A stretch of DNA of 64,000 nt, from NCBI GenBank assembly GCA_021202335.1, contig JAJQDE010000023.1, forward strand, positions 1-64,000. The letters run 5' to 3'. The position numbers and the translations under genes were made by a program. Below are positions 1 through 7,862 of the stretch, one piece after another. The notes below the pieces were generated by a model. It had not been told where the DNA came from, ran no database searches, and saw nothing but the letters and a program-made list of their open reading frames with translations. The DNA comes from Lachnospiraceae bacterium (lineage in GTDB: Bacteria; Bacillota; Clostridia; Lachnospirales; Lachnospiraceae). The stretch's first letter is position 1. Every line of letters begins with the position of its first letter.

Positions 1-189
1 CCGGGCTGCTTCCGCCTGCGGTTCCTCCGTCAATACCACTACTGCCGATACCACCGCTGCGGTTTCCTCCGCCGCCGTATTCGCCCAGGCGTATGTGGTT
101 ATACCCCCCCCCCCGAGTATCAGCGAGGCTGTGAGCATCACAGACAAGGCTTTTCTTAATGCCGCATTTAAAATAGTTTTCTTAAGCAT
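1..189 (-). CDS. Secreted protein, N-terminal part (runs off window edge)
   Basis: An open frame runs from an ATG at 189 to the window edge. It begins MLKKTILNAALRKALS, followed by a hydrophobic stretch and a plausible AWA/N cleavage site, so it reads as a Sec signal peptide. A good SD (AGGAGAGAGG) precedes the ATG. The hydrophobic core contains an uninterrupted run of 11 G (positions 104-114, C on the plus strand) encoding four glycines. Only 63 codons are visible, so the mature function cannot be assigned. Losing one G would bring a TAA into frame directly after the tract. Confidence 0.6.
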   Translation of the reverse strand, partial: MLKKTILNAALRKALSVMLTASLILGGGGITTYAWANTAAEETAAVVSAVVVLTEEPQAEAAR

Positions 190-423
190 AACCTCTCTCC
201 TCTCTTGCTTTGCTACTGTTTTTGGTTGCTCATGATTAATGCTACACTTCTATTTTTTCACACTTCCTGATATTTTGCAAATAAACGCATGCAACTCTAA
301 GCGCAACAAAGCGCGCAACAAAAAAGGACTACTGTATAGTTACCACATAAACTGTTTTGTGCAGCTCATCAATGCGGAAGATAACAATTTATCCAAAATG
401 CTTTTTCTCCAATTCTGCAAAAA

Positions 424-1323
424 CTATCTCTGCATCGACTGCGCCTCTAAAATATTTAAGTAATTTTCAGGAAATCCAATTAACCTCATGTCAATATCAC
501 CCCTGTATTCGTCTATTACAATCTCAATTGCTTGCAAAAAAGCCTCTTTGCTGCATTTGTCCGGCAGTCTTTTTAATAGTACCAAAACATATGCAAACAA
601 CGAATTGTTTTTCACTTCCGGATGTTTTTTCAAAAATGATGATGTAAATTTAGCCGGCGGATTGAATTCCGTATTATATAATCTTGCTGCATGAGCACAC
701 TTGTTTCTCAATACTGACAAACAATGCAAATGATTTTCTAACGTAGTTTTTCCGATACCAATTGCATCTGCAATGACTTCTTTTTCCGAAAAATACATTG
801 AGCTATACAGCTTTGAAAGATTTGAAAATGACATCAGCTCAACCATAACCCAAAGTGGCATCCTGCTTGCATATTTTTCTTTATGGTGTTTCACTACAAG
901 GCTGTCCTTGTAATAATTCTTTTCTTTAGCAAAATTATCCATCACTTCGTTATAACCCTTTTTATTAAAAAAATTTCGTTCATCATAATGTTGCTCATAC
1001 GGAGGAGTAGTACATTTTACAACAGAAAATCCATATGCTATCTGCGTTCGGTAATATATTTCCGATTTTTCAATATATCTTCTCAGTATATCACGCAATA
1101 CCTCGTCAAATTTATATATACGATACACTTGCTCAAAAGTGATGCCATCAACATATCTGCTCTCATTAGGTTTTTTTCTGAATTGCAAAGCATAGCCTGT
1201 AAACCGATAATAATTTATTGTTTTAAGCACTTCCCTGGCAAATATAATGTCTGCAACATCCATTCCGTGCATTTTAAGCATATCTATCTGTTCATCAAAT
1301 GTAATCGGCTTCTTTAATTCCAA
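424..1323 (-). CDS. AbiF/AbiD-type Abi_2 family HEPN protein
   Basis: About 299 residues. The N-terminal half has the Abi_2 signature (LKTINYYRFTGYALQF) and the C-terminal half has a HEPN RNase motif, RNKCAH, near residues 206-211. Members of this family act in abortive infection or toxin-antitoxin defence as RNA-cleaving or RNA-binding proteins. The start is chosen as TTG at 1323 because GGAGG lies 7 bases upstream; the in-frame GTG at 1332 overlaps the SD itself. A small RNA unit with promoter and terminator lies directly upstream on the same strand, as reported for abiF loci. Nearby are a Fic gene and an ATPase remnant, which suggests a small defence-type island. Assignment to Abi_2 is firm; the activity is inferred. 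Confidence 0.85.
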   Translation of the reverse strand: MELKKPITFDEQIDMLKMHGMDVADIIFAREVLKTINYYRFTGYALQFRKKPNESRYVDGITFEQVYRIYKFDEVLRDILRRYIEKSEIYYRTQIAYGFSVVKCTTPPYEQHYDERNFFNKKGYNEVMDNFAKEKNYYKDSLVVKHHKEKYASRMPLWVMVELMSFSNLSKLYSSMYFSEKEVIADAIGIGKTTLENHLHCLSVLRNKCAHAARLYNTEFNPPAKFTSSFLKKHPEVKNNSLFAYVLVLLKRLPDKCSKEAFLQAIEIVIDEYRGDIDMRLIGFPENYLNILEAQSMQR

Positions 1324-1342
1324 AGCAAACACCTCCGTAAAG

Positions 1343-1406
1343 TAAAAAAGCTGAGCGCAAAGCTCAGCTTGGTCCCCAATGCCAAATGACTTCGGGCAAC
1401 TCTGTT
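1343..1406 (-). ncRNA. Candidate abiF-associated small RNA
   Basis: Transcription from the promoter at 1413-1441 should start near 1406 and stop at a perfect 9-bp hairpin (1348-1356 with 1362-1370, loop TTTGC on the minus strand) followed by six U. The roughly 64-nt product has a second small stem (UUGG/CCAA) whose loop holds GGGGA, able to pair with GUUGCCC upstream as a pseudoknot. Structured RNAs upstream of abiF genes have been reported by comparative genomics. That this is such an RNA is inferred from position and architecture. Confidence 0.65.
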
Positions 1407-1412
1407 AAAATT

Positions 1413-1441
1413 AATATATACAATAATCTGTATTTTGTCAA
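1413..1441 (-). promoter_or_regulatory. Sigma-A promoter of the abiF small RNA
   Basis: On the minus strand TTGACA, a 17-bp spacer and TATATT form a near-consensus promoter about 90 bp upstream of the abiF start. It drives the small RNA first; abiF mRNA would come from readthrough of the RNA terminator. Confidence 0.75.
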
Positions 1442-1557
1442 TAGTTTTGCGACAGCCTTTATAGATTACTGTTCTACATATCTTTTGACTCACATACTTC
1501 AATTTGAAAATTATCCGGATATATTATCTCCTTCCATACTAAAACTCAAAACTATCC

Positions 1558-1683
1558 TCATTGAGCAGAAAGTATTAATATGAAAGAATTGCCGCATCTC
1601 CTGATTCCCGTGATAATCTTTATCATTCCGTTATCTTTTCTTATCTTTAACTGTTCAAGGTATGAATCTCTCTTAATCTCCAC
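1558..1683 (-). pseudogene. Remnant of an AAA+ ATPase (DUF4143 type)
   Basis: A GTG at 1683 preceded by AAGGAG opens a 41-codon frame beginning VEIKRDSYLEQLKIRKDNG and reaching the Walker A region as GIRRCGNS, where the family has GIRRCGKS. It then stops at TGA (1558-1560). This is the standard N-terminus of DUF4143-containing ATPases, which normally run to about 400 residues, so over 90% of the gene is missing and the P-loop lysine is changed to Asn. A good promoter still stands upstream. The ORF is too short for usual gene calling. Confidence 0.7.
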
Positions 1684-1729
1684 AGTGTCACTCCTTGTTT
1701 TTGTGCATTGCACGAATTTTGGTAACGCC

Positions 1730-1758
1730 ATTTTATCACTGAATTATTTGTATTTCAA
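1730..1758 (-). promoter_or_regulatory. Sigma-A promoter of the ATPase remnant
   Basis: TTGAAA, 17-bp spacer, TAAAAT on the minus strand, about 47 bp upstream of the remnant's GTG. It appears intact although the gene behind it is destroyed. Confidence 0.55.
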
Positions 1759-1822
1759 TAGTCCTTACTATTTTTGTGTATTTGCACCCCCAAAAATAAA
1801 GGATGCGCTTTCTATATGATAA

Positions 1823-1860
1823 AATGCCACATTCGGCAGGAATTTATCCTGCTGATGCGG
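1823..1860 (-). terminator. Likely terminator downstream of fic
   Basis: On the minus strand an outer CCGCAT/ATGTGG stem encloses GCAGGA-TAAAT-TCCTGC, followed by CATTTTAT. It lies about 90 bp past the fic stop codon. The U tract is weak. Confidence 0.45.
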
Positions 1861-1951
1861 AATTAATACTTTAATTCTACCGTAATCATATTCCAATCCT
1901 TCCAATCATGTATTAATTTAATCTTTACATAAAAATAAGTACAATTCTACA

Positions 1952-2680
1952 TTAGGTTTTTCCGGCAAGATACTTATCTAACTGCTTCTCTTCCAATCCC
2001 GCCACCAGTTCCATAAAGTCGCTCAGTTCCCCCTGTGCGGCATATTTATCCAGTGCGTTGTAATAATCCAGCCTGTTTTCCTTTGCAACAGATACCGGCA
2101 AAAAGCCTTTGCTCAACAACTGATAGTTCATAAGCAGTCGGGAGTTTCTTCCATTTCCATCCGCAAACGGGTGTATGCTCACAAATTCCGCATGGGTCCA
2201 TGCCGCAAGCTCCACTCCGTTTAAGCGGTTCTTCTCCCGTAGCTCTGCATAAAAATTCTTTATCCGGCTGTACATTTCATTTCCTGCCGGCATAGTATGG
2301 CTTGCGCCGCTAATCATAACCTCTTCCTGGCGGTAAAAACCGCCCGGCATTATATTCTCCATCAGCAGGGCATGAATGTCTTTTACGATTTTCTCATCCA
2401 ATACAAGTCCCTGCCTGATACATTCCTTCACATACCGGTATGCCTTCTTATGATTTACGACTTCATAAATCTCTCTGAGCGGCTTTCCCCCAATGGCAAT
2501 TCCATCCTCTAATACAACCTTGGTTTCCATAAGAGTCAGCGTATTGCCCTCAATGGCTGTGGAATGATGCGTATACTCCACTTCAAACGACCGTTCATAG
2601 GAATCAAGTGTCATTTGTGGGAGCGTATCTTTTAATGCTTCATACTGTTTTTGCTTTTCCAATATTTCTAATAAGCTCAT
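1952..2680 (-). CDS. fic: Fic family protein (class II, autoinhibited)
   Basis: 242 residues. The Fic active-site motif is complete: HPFADGNGRNSR, catalytic His near residue 170. An N-terminal inhibitory motif, STAIEGN near residues 40-46, fits the (S/T)xxxE(G/N) helix that blocks ATP in class II Fic proteins. Such enzymes usually transfer AMP from ATP to a protein hydroxyl; the target is unknown. There is no adjacent antitoxin gene, as expected when the inhibitory helix is in the same chain. It has its own promoter at 2748-2776 and sits beside the abiF gene. Confidence 0.9.
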   Translation of the reverse strand: MSLLEILEKQKQYEALKDTLPQMTLDSYERSFEVEYTHHSTAIEGNTLTLMETKVVLEDGIAIGGKPLREIYEVVNHKKAYRYVKECIRQGLVLDEKIVKDIHALLMENIMPGGFYRQEEVMISGASHTMPAGNEMYSRIKNFYAELREKNRLNGVELAAWTHAEFVSIHPFADGNGRNSRLLMNYQLLSKGFLPVSVAKENRLDYYNALDKYAAQGELSDFMELVAGLEEKQLDKYLAGKT

Positions 2681-2747
2681 TCTTCTGCCTCATGCTTCAA
2701 ACGATAAAGGGATAATCCCTATTTTCCTGAATTTTTCATCTGATAGT

Positions 2748-2776
2748 ATTATATCGGTGTTCAGATAGAATAGCAA
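2748..2776 (-). promoter_or_regulatory. Sigma-A promoter of fic
   Basis: TTGCTA, 17-bp spacer, TATAAT on the minus strand, about 70 bp upstream of the fic ATG. Confidence 0.7.
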
Positions 2777-2804
2777 TAGGAAATCTCTTTTTCCATAAAC
2801 GCAA

Positions 2805-2830
2805 GAAAACCCGATTTTACTCGGGTTTTC
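2805..2830. terminator. Terminator after recJ
   Basis: Perfect 10-bp inverted repeat GAAAACCCGA/TCGGGTTTTC with loop TTTTAC, in the 286-bp fic-recJ gap. It is T-rich on both sides, about 140 bp past the recJ stop; the rest of the gap is AT-rich with no gene visible. Confidence 0.6.
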
Positions 2831-2966
2831 TCTCTATTTTCTTATGAGGGGGGAGATAGTGAGTGCTCAACTATCTGTAAATAAATATAGTATATAAATG
2901 TGTCTAAAGTGTGACAATATCATAAAAAATAAATTTTTTTTATAAACTAATCAAAAACAATTCCTT

Positions 2967-4748
2967 TCACTGATAATATTTCATCACCATCTGCAAGGAT
3001 GTCCTTCCACGATATTCATTGATATCAGGGTAATATACGACGGAGAGCGAAAGCCCCGAAGCGCCGCCCTCATACAGCCGCTTTACTGCGGCGTTTCCGA
3101 ATTTCTTTTGCAAAAATAAGTCAAACGCCTCCAAATCTCCAAAATACATCATGTCAAAGCGTTTTCCCGAGTTTCCCTCGACCTCATATTTGCCGACATT
3201 CCTGTTCGCGCCTAAAATCCGCCCCGACAGCAGCTTTAAGTCCTTGTGCGCAAACAGCGGCTTGGGATTGCCGTTTCCGAAAGGCTCGAGCAGCTCAAGC
3301 TCGCGCACCAGTTCAGGCGTCGCATAGTCCATCGGCATCGGCACGTCAATCAGCACCTTCTCCTCAAAGTCCGCAGCCGTCAGTGTGCAGTTCTCATTTA
3401 ACGCTCTCCTGAACGCCTCCACATTTTCCTCAGGAAGGGAAAGCCCTGCGGCAAGCTTATGTCCGCCGTATTTGGTAAACAGCTCCCTGCATTTGGTCAT
3501 CTCGTCGTACATATGAAAAGCCTCGATGGAACGCCCGGAGCCTTTTACACCGTCCTCCGCGTCCGTGAGCACAAAAACAGGCTTGCAGTATTTTTCCCTT
3601 AATCTTCCCGCGATAATGCCCGCAAGGCTTTCATGCACCTCCGGCAGCCGGACCACAAGCACCCTGTCCTTTAAAAGCCCCTGCTCCTCAATCAGCTTTA
3701 CCGCCGCCTCCACGCCCTTCCGGGTAAGCTCCTTCCTGCTGTCATTCATCGCCTTCAGGTCGCCCGCTAAAGTTGCCGCGCTCTCCATGCTCTCCGCCTT
3801 GAAAAGCTCAAGCGCGTTTCCGGCAGTGTCAAGCCTTCCCGTGGCGTTCAGGCACGGTCCGAGCACAAAGCCGATTGTATACGGCTTTATCTGCTCCGGC
3901 TTTATCTGCGTCACATCCATCAGAGCCTTTAATCCGAGGTTCCTTGTGTTTTTCATAAGCGACAGTCCCGATTTTACGATAAGGCGGTTCTCGCCGCGAA
4001 GCTCCATCACATCGCCGATCGTGGCAAAGGCTGCAAGCTCCAAAAGCTCAAGCCCAAGCTCCGTTTCCAGGATTTCCTGCCAGGTCTTTCCCGCGCGCTT
4101 TGCCAAAAGCAGCAGCACAAGCTTGTATGCCACCACCGCGCCGCAGATTTCCGGAAAGGGATATCCGCAGTCCTCCTGCTTTGGGTCAACCACCGCATAC
4201 GCGGGCGGAACCTGATATGTACGCACCCCATCGTGTTCCTCATACGGCACCTCATGATGGTCGGTGACAATCACGGTCATTCCCAGCGAATCAGCATATT
4301 CTATCTGCGAATATGCCGCAATGCCGTTGTCACAGGTGAGCACCGTGTCCGTCTCCTCCTCATATGCCGCGCGGATAAGCCTCTCGTTCAAGCCATAGCC
4401 GTCAAGGACTCTGTGGGGGATTGCCGTATCGACCTGCGCCCCGCACTCCTTAAGTCCCCTGTACAAAATATAGGTGGAGCACACTCCGTCAATATCATAG
4501 TCGCCGATAATGCGTATCCTCTTTTTTTCCTCTATTTTCAAAAGCAGCATATCAACCGCCTTTTCCATATCCTTCAGCAGAAGGGGCGAATGTAAATCCC
4601 TCCTGCCGCCGTTCAGAAAGCAGTCAATATCCGCATCGTCAATGATGTCCCTGTTTCTGATAATACGCGCAGCCACGGGGCTGATATGATATTTCCGCGC
4701 TATGGCGTCAAAATCCGCCCGTTTTGCCGCTACTCTCCAATTTGCCAT
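2967..4748 (-). CDS. recJ: Single-stranded-DNA-specific exonuclease RecJ
   Basis: 593 residues from the ATG at 4748 (MANWRVAAKRADFD); a longer frame upstream overlaps the TraX gene and is rejected. The DHH phosphoesterase motifs are present: GDYDIDG near residues 82-88, TDHH near 162-165, then a DHHA1 region with SGRS and GGHKLAAG, and a C-terminal OB-like segment. RecJ degrades 5' ends of single-stranded DNA during recombination and mismatch repair in the cytoplasm. It is the last gene of a probable secDF-traX-recJ unit. Confidence 0.93.
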   Translation of the reverse strand: MANWRVAAKRADFDAIARKYHISPVAARIIRNRDIIDDADIDCFLNGGRRDLHSPLLLKDMEKAVDMLLLKIEEKKRIRIIGDYDIDGVCSTYILYRGLKECGAQVDTAIPHRVLDGYGLNERLIRAAYEEETDTVLTCDNGIAAYSQIEYADSLGMTVIVTDHHEVPYEEHDGVRTYQVPPAYAVVDPKQEDCGYPFPEICGAVVAYKLVLLLLAKRAGKTWQEILETELGLELLELAAFATIGDVMELRGENRLIVKSGLSLMKNTRNLGLKALMDVTQIKPEQIKPYTIGFVLGPCLNATGRLDTAGNALELFKAESMESAATLAGDLKAMNDSRKELTRKGVEAAVKLIEEQGLLKDRVLVVRLPEVHESLAGIIAGRLREKYCKPVFVLTDAEDGVKGSGRSIEAFHMYDEMTKCRELFTKYGGHKLAAGLSLPEENVEAFRRALNENCTLTAADFEEKVLIDVPMPMDYATPELVRELELLEPFGNGNPKPLFAHKDLKLLSGRILGANRNVGKYEVEGNSGKRFDMMYFGDLEAFDLFLQKKFGNAAVKRLYEGGASGLSLSVVYYPDINEYRGRTSLQMVMKYYQ

Positions 4749-4801
4749 AATGTCCCCATTCTCTCCTGTTATCTGAAGCCAGCTTTCCGTATTCCGGCAG
4801 C

Positions 4802-5521
4802 TCACATAAGCCAAAGCCGCAGTATGCCAAATACCGCCAAATGCAGCGGATATATGGCGTAAAACAGATATTTTGGCTGCCTGCCCCGCTCTCCGTTATA
4901 AAAATAAATCGGAAGAAACGCAAACACCGCTTCTTTTTCATACACCGCAAACGCTGCAGCACCAATTAACGCTGACACACCCTGTTTAAGCTGAAAATTT
5001 TTCAGATAATAAAAAAGGATTATGTAAGCGATGCCCTTCCAATGATAATCAACCTCAAGCTGCTGCCCCAGCAGCAGGAATACGGCAGCAACAGCAGCCT
5101 GAGCCAAAAGCCGTGGCGCCGAAAAGCCCTCAAAGCGTTTGAGCAGGAGCATGGCGCACAGCCCCAATGCCAGCGTAAAATACACATTCTGACCCTTTAA
5201 GTAAAAAATATGCCCGAAAACCGCCATGTTAAACGGTATCTCCGAAAGCAGCGCAAACAGCAGCAGATTTCTCAGATACCGCCACACGCTTTTCGTATGA
5301 AAAAAACCCTCCGCCAAAAGAAAACAATAAATCGGAAAGGCAATGCGCCCAATTCCCCTGAGCGCATGATAAACGCCTGCGCTCCTCCCCGGCAGATACT
5401 GATATACCGCGACCGCAAAATGGTCCGTCAGCATACTGAGCACCGCAATCCACTTTAGGACTGCCGCGGAAATCCCATGACAGAATTTGCCATGGGATTT
5501 TTTATTTTGTACCATATTCAT
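4802..5521 (-). CDS. TraX family membrane protein
   Basis: 239 residues with about seven hydrophobic segments and the TraX pattern near the N-terminus (LKWIAVLSMLTDHFAVA, then GRIAFPIYCFLLAEGF). The family is named after the F-pilin acetylase, but chromosomal Firmicute copies have no known role and no conjugation gene lies nearby. It starts 17 bp after secDF ends and stops 54 bp before recJ starts. The first codons contain a perfect 10-bp inverted repeat (5470-5500). Confidence 0.85.
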   Translation of the reverse strand: MNMVQNKKSHGKFCHGISAAVLKWIAVLSMLTDHFAVAVYQYLPGRSAGVYHALRGIGRIAFPIYCFLLAEGFFHTKSVWRYLRNLLLFALLSEIPFNMAVFGHIFYLKGQNVYFTLALGLCAMLLLKRFEGFSAPRLLAQAAVAAVFLLLGQQLEVDYHWKGIAYIILFYYLKNFQLKQGVSALIGAAAFAVYEKEAVFAFLPIYFYNGERGRQPKYLFYAIYPLHLAVFGILRLWLM

Positions 5522-5537
5522 AAATAAAAGCTTTCCG

Positions 5538-7778
5538 TTACGATTTCTTTACGATTTTAGTCCTAAGCACATACCAAAGCGCGCCCGTGATGCAGACAGA
5601 AGAATATGTACCGCACACAATACCCACCATAAGAGGAAGCGCAAACTCCCTGATTGACGTAACGCCGAGAATGTACAGCGCCGCCACCATAATAAAGGTA
5701 GTGAGGGAAGTAAATATACTTCTTGAAAGCGTTTGGCTTATGCTTTTATTTACAAGCTCCTCAAGGCTGTCCTTCTTAAGCATGCCCGCAAGGTTCTCCC
5801 TGACACGGTCAAAAATAACAATCGTTGCGTTAATTGAGTAACCCACTATCGTAAGCATACATGCAATAAAGGTGCTGCCCACCGATACCTTTGCCACCGC
5901 ATAAAACGCAAGCACAACCAGCACGTCATGCAAAAGCGCCGCAATGGAGCTTGCCGCAAAGCGGATATCCTTAAACCGGAACCAAATATAAATCAGCATG
6001 CAGACCGCTGCAAGCAAGACAGCCACAATCGCGTCGCTCTTCATCTCGGAGCTGATGGTAGAGCTGATGGTTTCCGCCGTTATCAGCTCATTATTGACGT
6101 CAAAATTGTCAACAAGCGCCTGCTCAAGCTCCTGCCTTTCGTCAACATTAAGCTCCCTTGTCTTGAAAATCACCTCGTTGGAGCCTGCAACCTTCTGTAC
6201 CTGCACGGCGCCGTCGCCCGTAATATCGCTGAATACCGGCACCACCGTCGAGTCAATCGTCGCCAAATCCATATCCTCGTTGAAGGTTACGCTGGTGGAT
6301 GTGCCGCCCACAAAGTCAAGACTGTAATTCAGTATCTTGCCGTCCGACGCCTTGTTTACTCCCATAAATACAAAACCGATTACAATAACGGCAACGGAAG
6401 CCGCAAAGAAAATATTTCTCTTTCCAAGGAAATTGATTGTTTTTCTCTCCTTGTTCTTTCCGTAAAACTTCACGTCCTTAAAGCCGACCGCAAACAGTGC
6501 CTTTAAAATCAGCCTTGTAATAACAAGCGCCGTAAACATTGAAATGACAATACCAAGCGCAAGCGTATACGCAAAGCCCTTTACCGTACCCGAGCCTTTC
6601 ACTCCGAGCACGAATGCGGCAATCAGCGTTGTCACGTTTCCATCGACAATCGCAGACAAAGCCTTTTTAAAGCCGCCGTCGATAGCGCTCCTTACCGTTT
6701 TTCCCGCCGTAATCTCCTCTCTGATACGCGCAAAGATAATCACGTTTGCGTCAACCGCCATACCGATAGAGAGGATGATACCCGCAATACCGGGGAGCGT
6801 GAGCGTAATCTCGAACATATTCAAAAACAGCACAACCAAAATCGTATAAATAATCAATGCAAGCACGGACGCCAGTCCGGGAATGCGATAAACGGCAAGC
6901 ATAAACACGGCAATAATGATAAGACCTATAAGCGCCGCCATAAGGCTTGTGTTGATTGCCTCGTTTCCAAGCTGCGCGCCTACCACGTTGGAGCGAAGCT
7001 CCTCAAGCTCAAGCTTGAGCCCGCCGATACGTATCTGGCTTGCAAGCTTTTCGGCATCCTCATAGCTGCTCATGCCGGTAATCTGAGCCTTTCCGTCCGT
7101 AAGCGCCGCCTGCACTGTCGGCACGCTGATAAAATCGTCGTCATAATAAATACCGATGGTTTCGCCGTTTGCGTAAGCCTTTGTCGTAGCCTCGCCAAAC
7201 TTTTCCGTTCCCTCAGACGTAAATACAAGCTCAACAACAAACTGGCTGTTTCCAAGCGAATCGCTCGACGTGCCTGCCTGCGCGGATGACACATCCGTAC
7301 CCTCAAGCACGATGCTTCCGTCCTCTAACATCTCATCAATTGTTTTATTGAGTGAATACCCTGTAGTCCCCGAGCCTGTGTATGAATAATTCTCATTGCC
7401 GTCAGCATCCGTCGCCGCTATGAAATACAGCGCGCCCGGCTTACCCAAATCCTCAAGAATGGTGTTTGCATCCGACACGCCCGGAATTTCAATGTTAATG
7501 CGGTCGTCGCCCTCCTGATATACCTGTGCCTCCGTGCTGTAATCCTCAACTCGCTTCTGAAGCTTGTAAATCGTGTCCGCCATATCCTCCGATGAAGGCT
7601 TTTCTTCACCGACTACCTGATAGGTAATGCTGACGCCGCCCGCAAGGTCGAGCCCCTGCTTAATCTCAGAAGCCGCGCCTGCCTTCCCGGCGCCTATTCC
7701 AAACACTGCCACATATCCCAACGCTGCTATGACCACAAGAGTCAGGACTAAGGTTAATATCCCTCTGCTTTTTTTCAT
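5538..7778 (-). CDS. secDF: Fused protein translocase SecD-SecF
   Basis: 746 residues from the second ATG, which has GAGGG five bases upstream. SecD half: one TM, QGLDLAGG near residues 41-48, a large external domain, then a TM bundle. SecF half: begins after about residue 440 with a TM, SLDFVGGTS, an external loop and a second bundle. SecDF uses the ion gradient to pull exported proteins through SecYEG. The fusion is common in Firmicutes. It follows the SCIFF maturase, the usual clostridial order, and its leader contains a dispersed hairpin/SD element (7784-7827). Confidence 0.95.
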   Translation of the reverse strand: MKKSRGILTLVLTLVVIAALGYVAVFGIGAGKAGAASEIKQGLDLAGGVSITYQVVGEEKPSSEDMADTIYKLQKRVEDYSTEAQVYQEGDDRINIEIPGVSDANTILEDLGKPGALYFIAATDADGNENYSYTGSGTTGYSLNKTIDEMLEDGSIVLEGTDVSSAQAGTSSDSLGNSQFVVELVFTSEGTEKFGEATTKAYANGETIGIYYDDDFISVPTVQAALTDGKAQITGMSSYEDAEKLASQIRIGGLKLELEELRSNVVGAQLGNEAINTSLMAALIGLIIIAVFMLAVYRIPGLASVLALIIYTILVVLFLNMFEITLTLPGIAGIILSIGMAVDANVIIFARIREEITAGKTVRSAIDGGFKKALSAIVDGNVTTLIAAFVLGVKGSGTVKGFAYTLALGIVISMFTALVITRLILKALFAVGFKDVKFYGKNKERKTINFLGKRNIFFAASVAVIVIGFVFMGVNKASDGKILNYSLDFVGGTSTSVTFNEDMDLATIDSTVVPVFSDITGDGAVQVQKVAGSNEVIFKTRELNVDERQELEQALVDNFDVNNELITAETISSTISSEMKSDAIVAVLLAAVCMLIYIWFRFKDIRFAASSIAALLHDVLVVLAFYAVAKVSVGSTFIACMLTIVGYSINATIVIFDRVRENLAGMLKKDSLEELVNKSISQTLSRSIFTSLTTFIMVAALYILGVTSIREFALPLMVGIVCGTYSSVCITGALWYVLRTKIVKKS

Positions 7779-7783
7779 TGTTA

Positions 7784-7827
7784 CCCTCATTTCTGCGGAC
7801 TTTAGTCCGCTGATGTTTTTTGCGCAT
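7784..7827 (-). repeat. Dispersed leader element, copy A
   Basis: On the minus strand: TGCGCAAAAAAC, a short gap, the hairpin GCGGAC-TAAA-GTCCGC, then GAAATGAGG, which serves as the secDF SD. Related elements precede the genes starting at 39519, 40632 and 55531. Confidence 0.6.
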
Positions 7828-7862
7828 AAATCAATGCTTGTGCAGTCACAAACCTGCTGCTT

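Noticed and set aside
1386..1819. Two overlapping plus-strand ORFs (65 and 79 codons) with hydrophobic products
   Set aside because: No SD, AT-rich composition, and they lie antisense to the abiF promoter and the ATPase remnant, which explain the sequence better.
4802..5521. TraX as a sign of a conjugative element
   Set aside because: No other transfer, relaxase or integrase gene nearby; chromosomal TraX-family proteins are common in Firmicutes.
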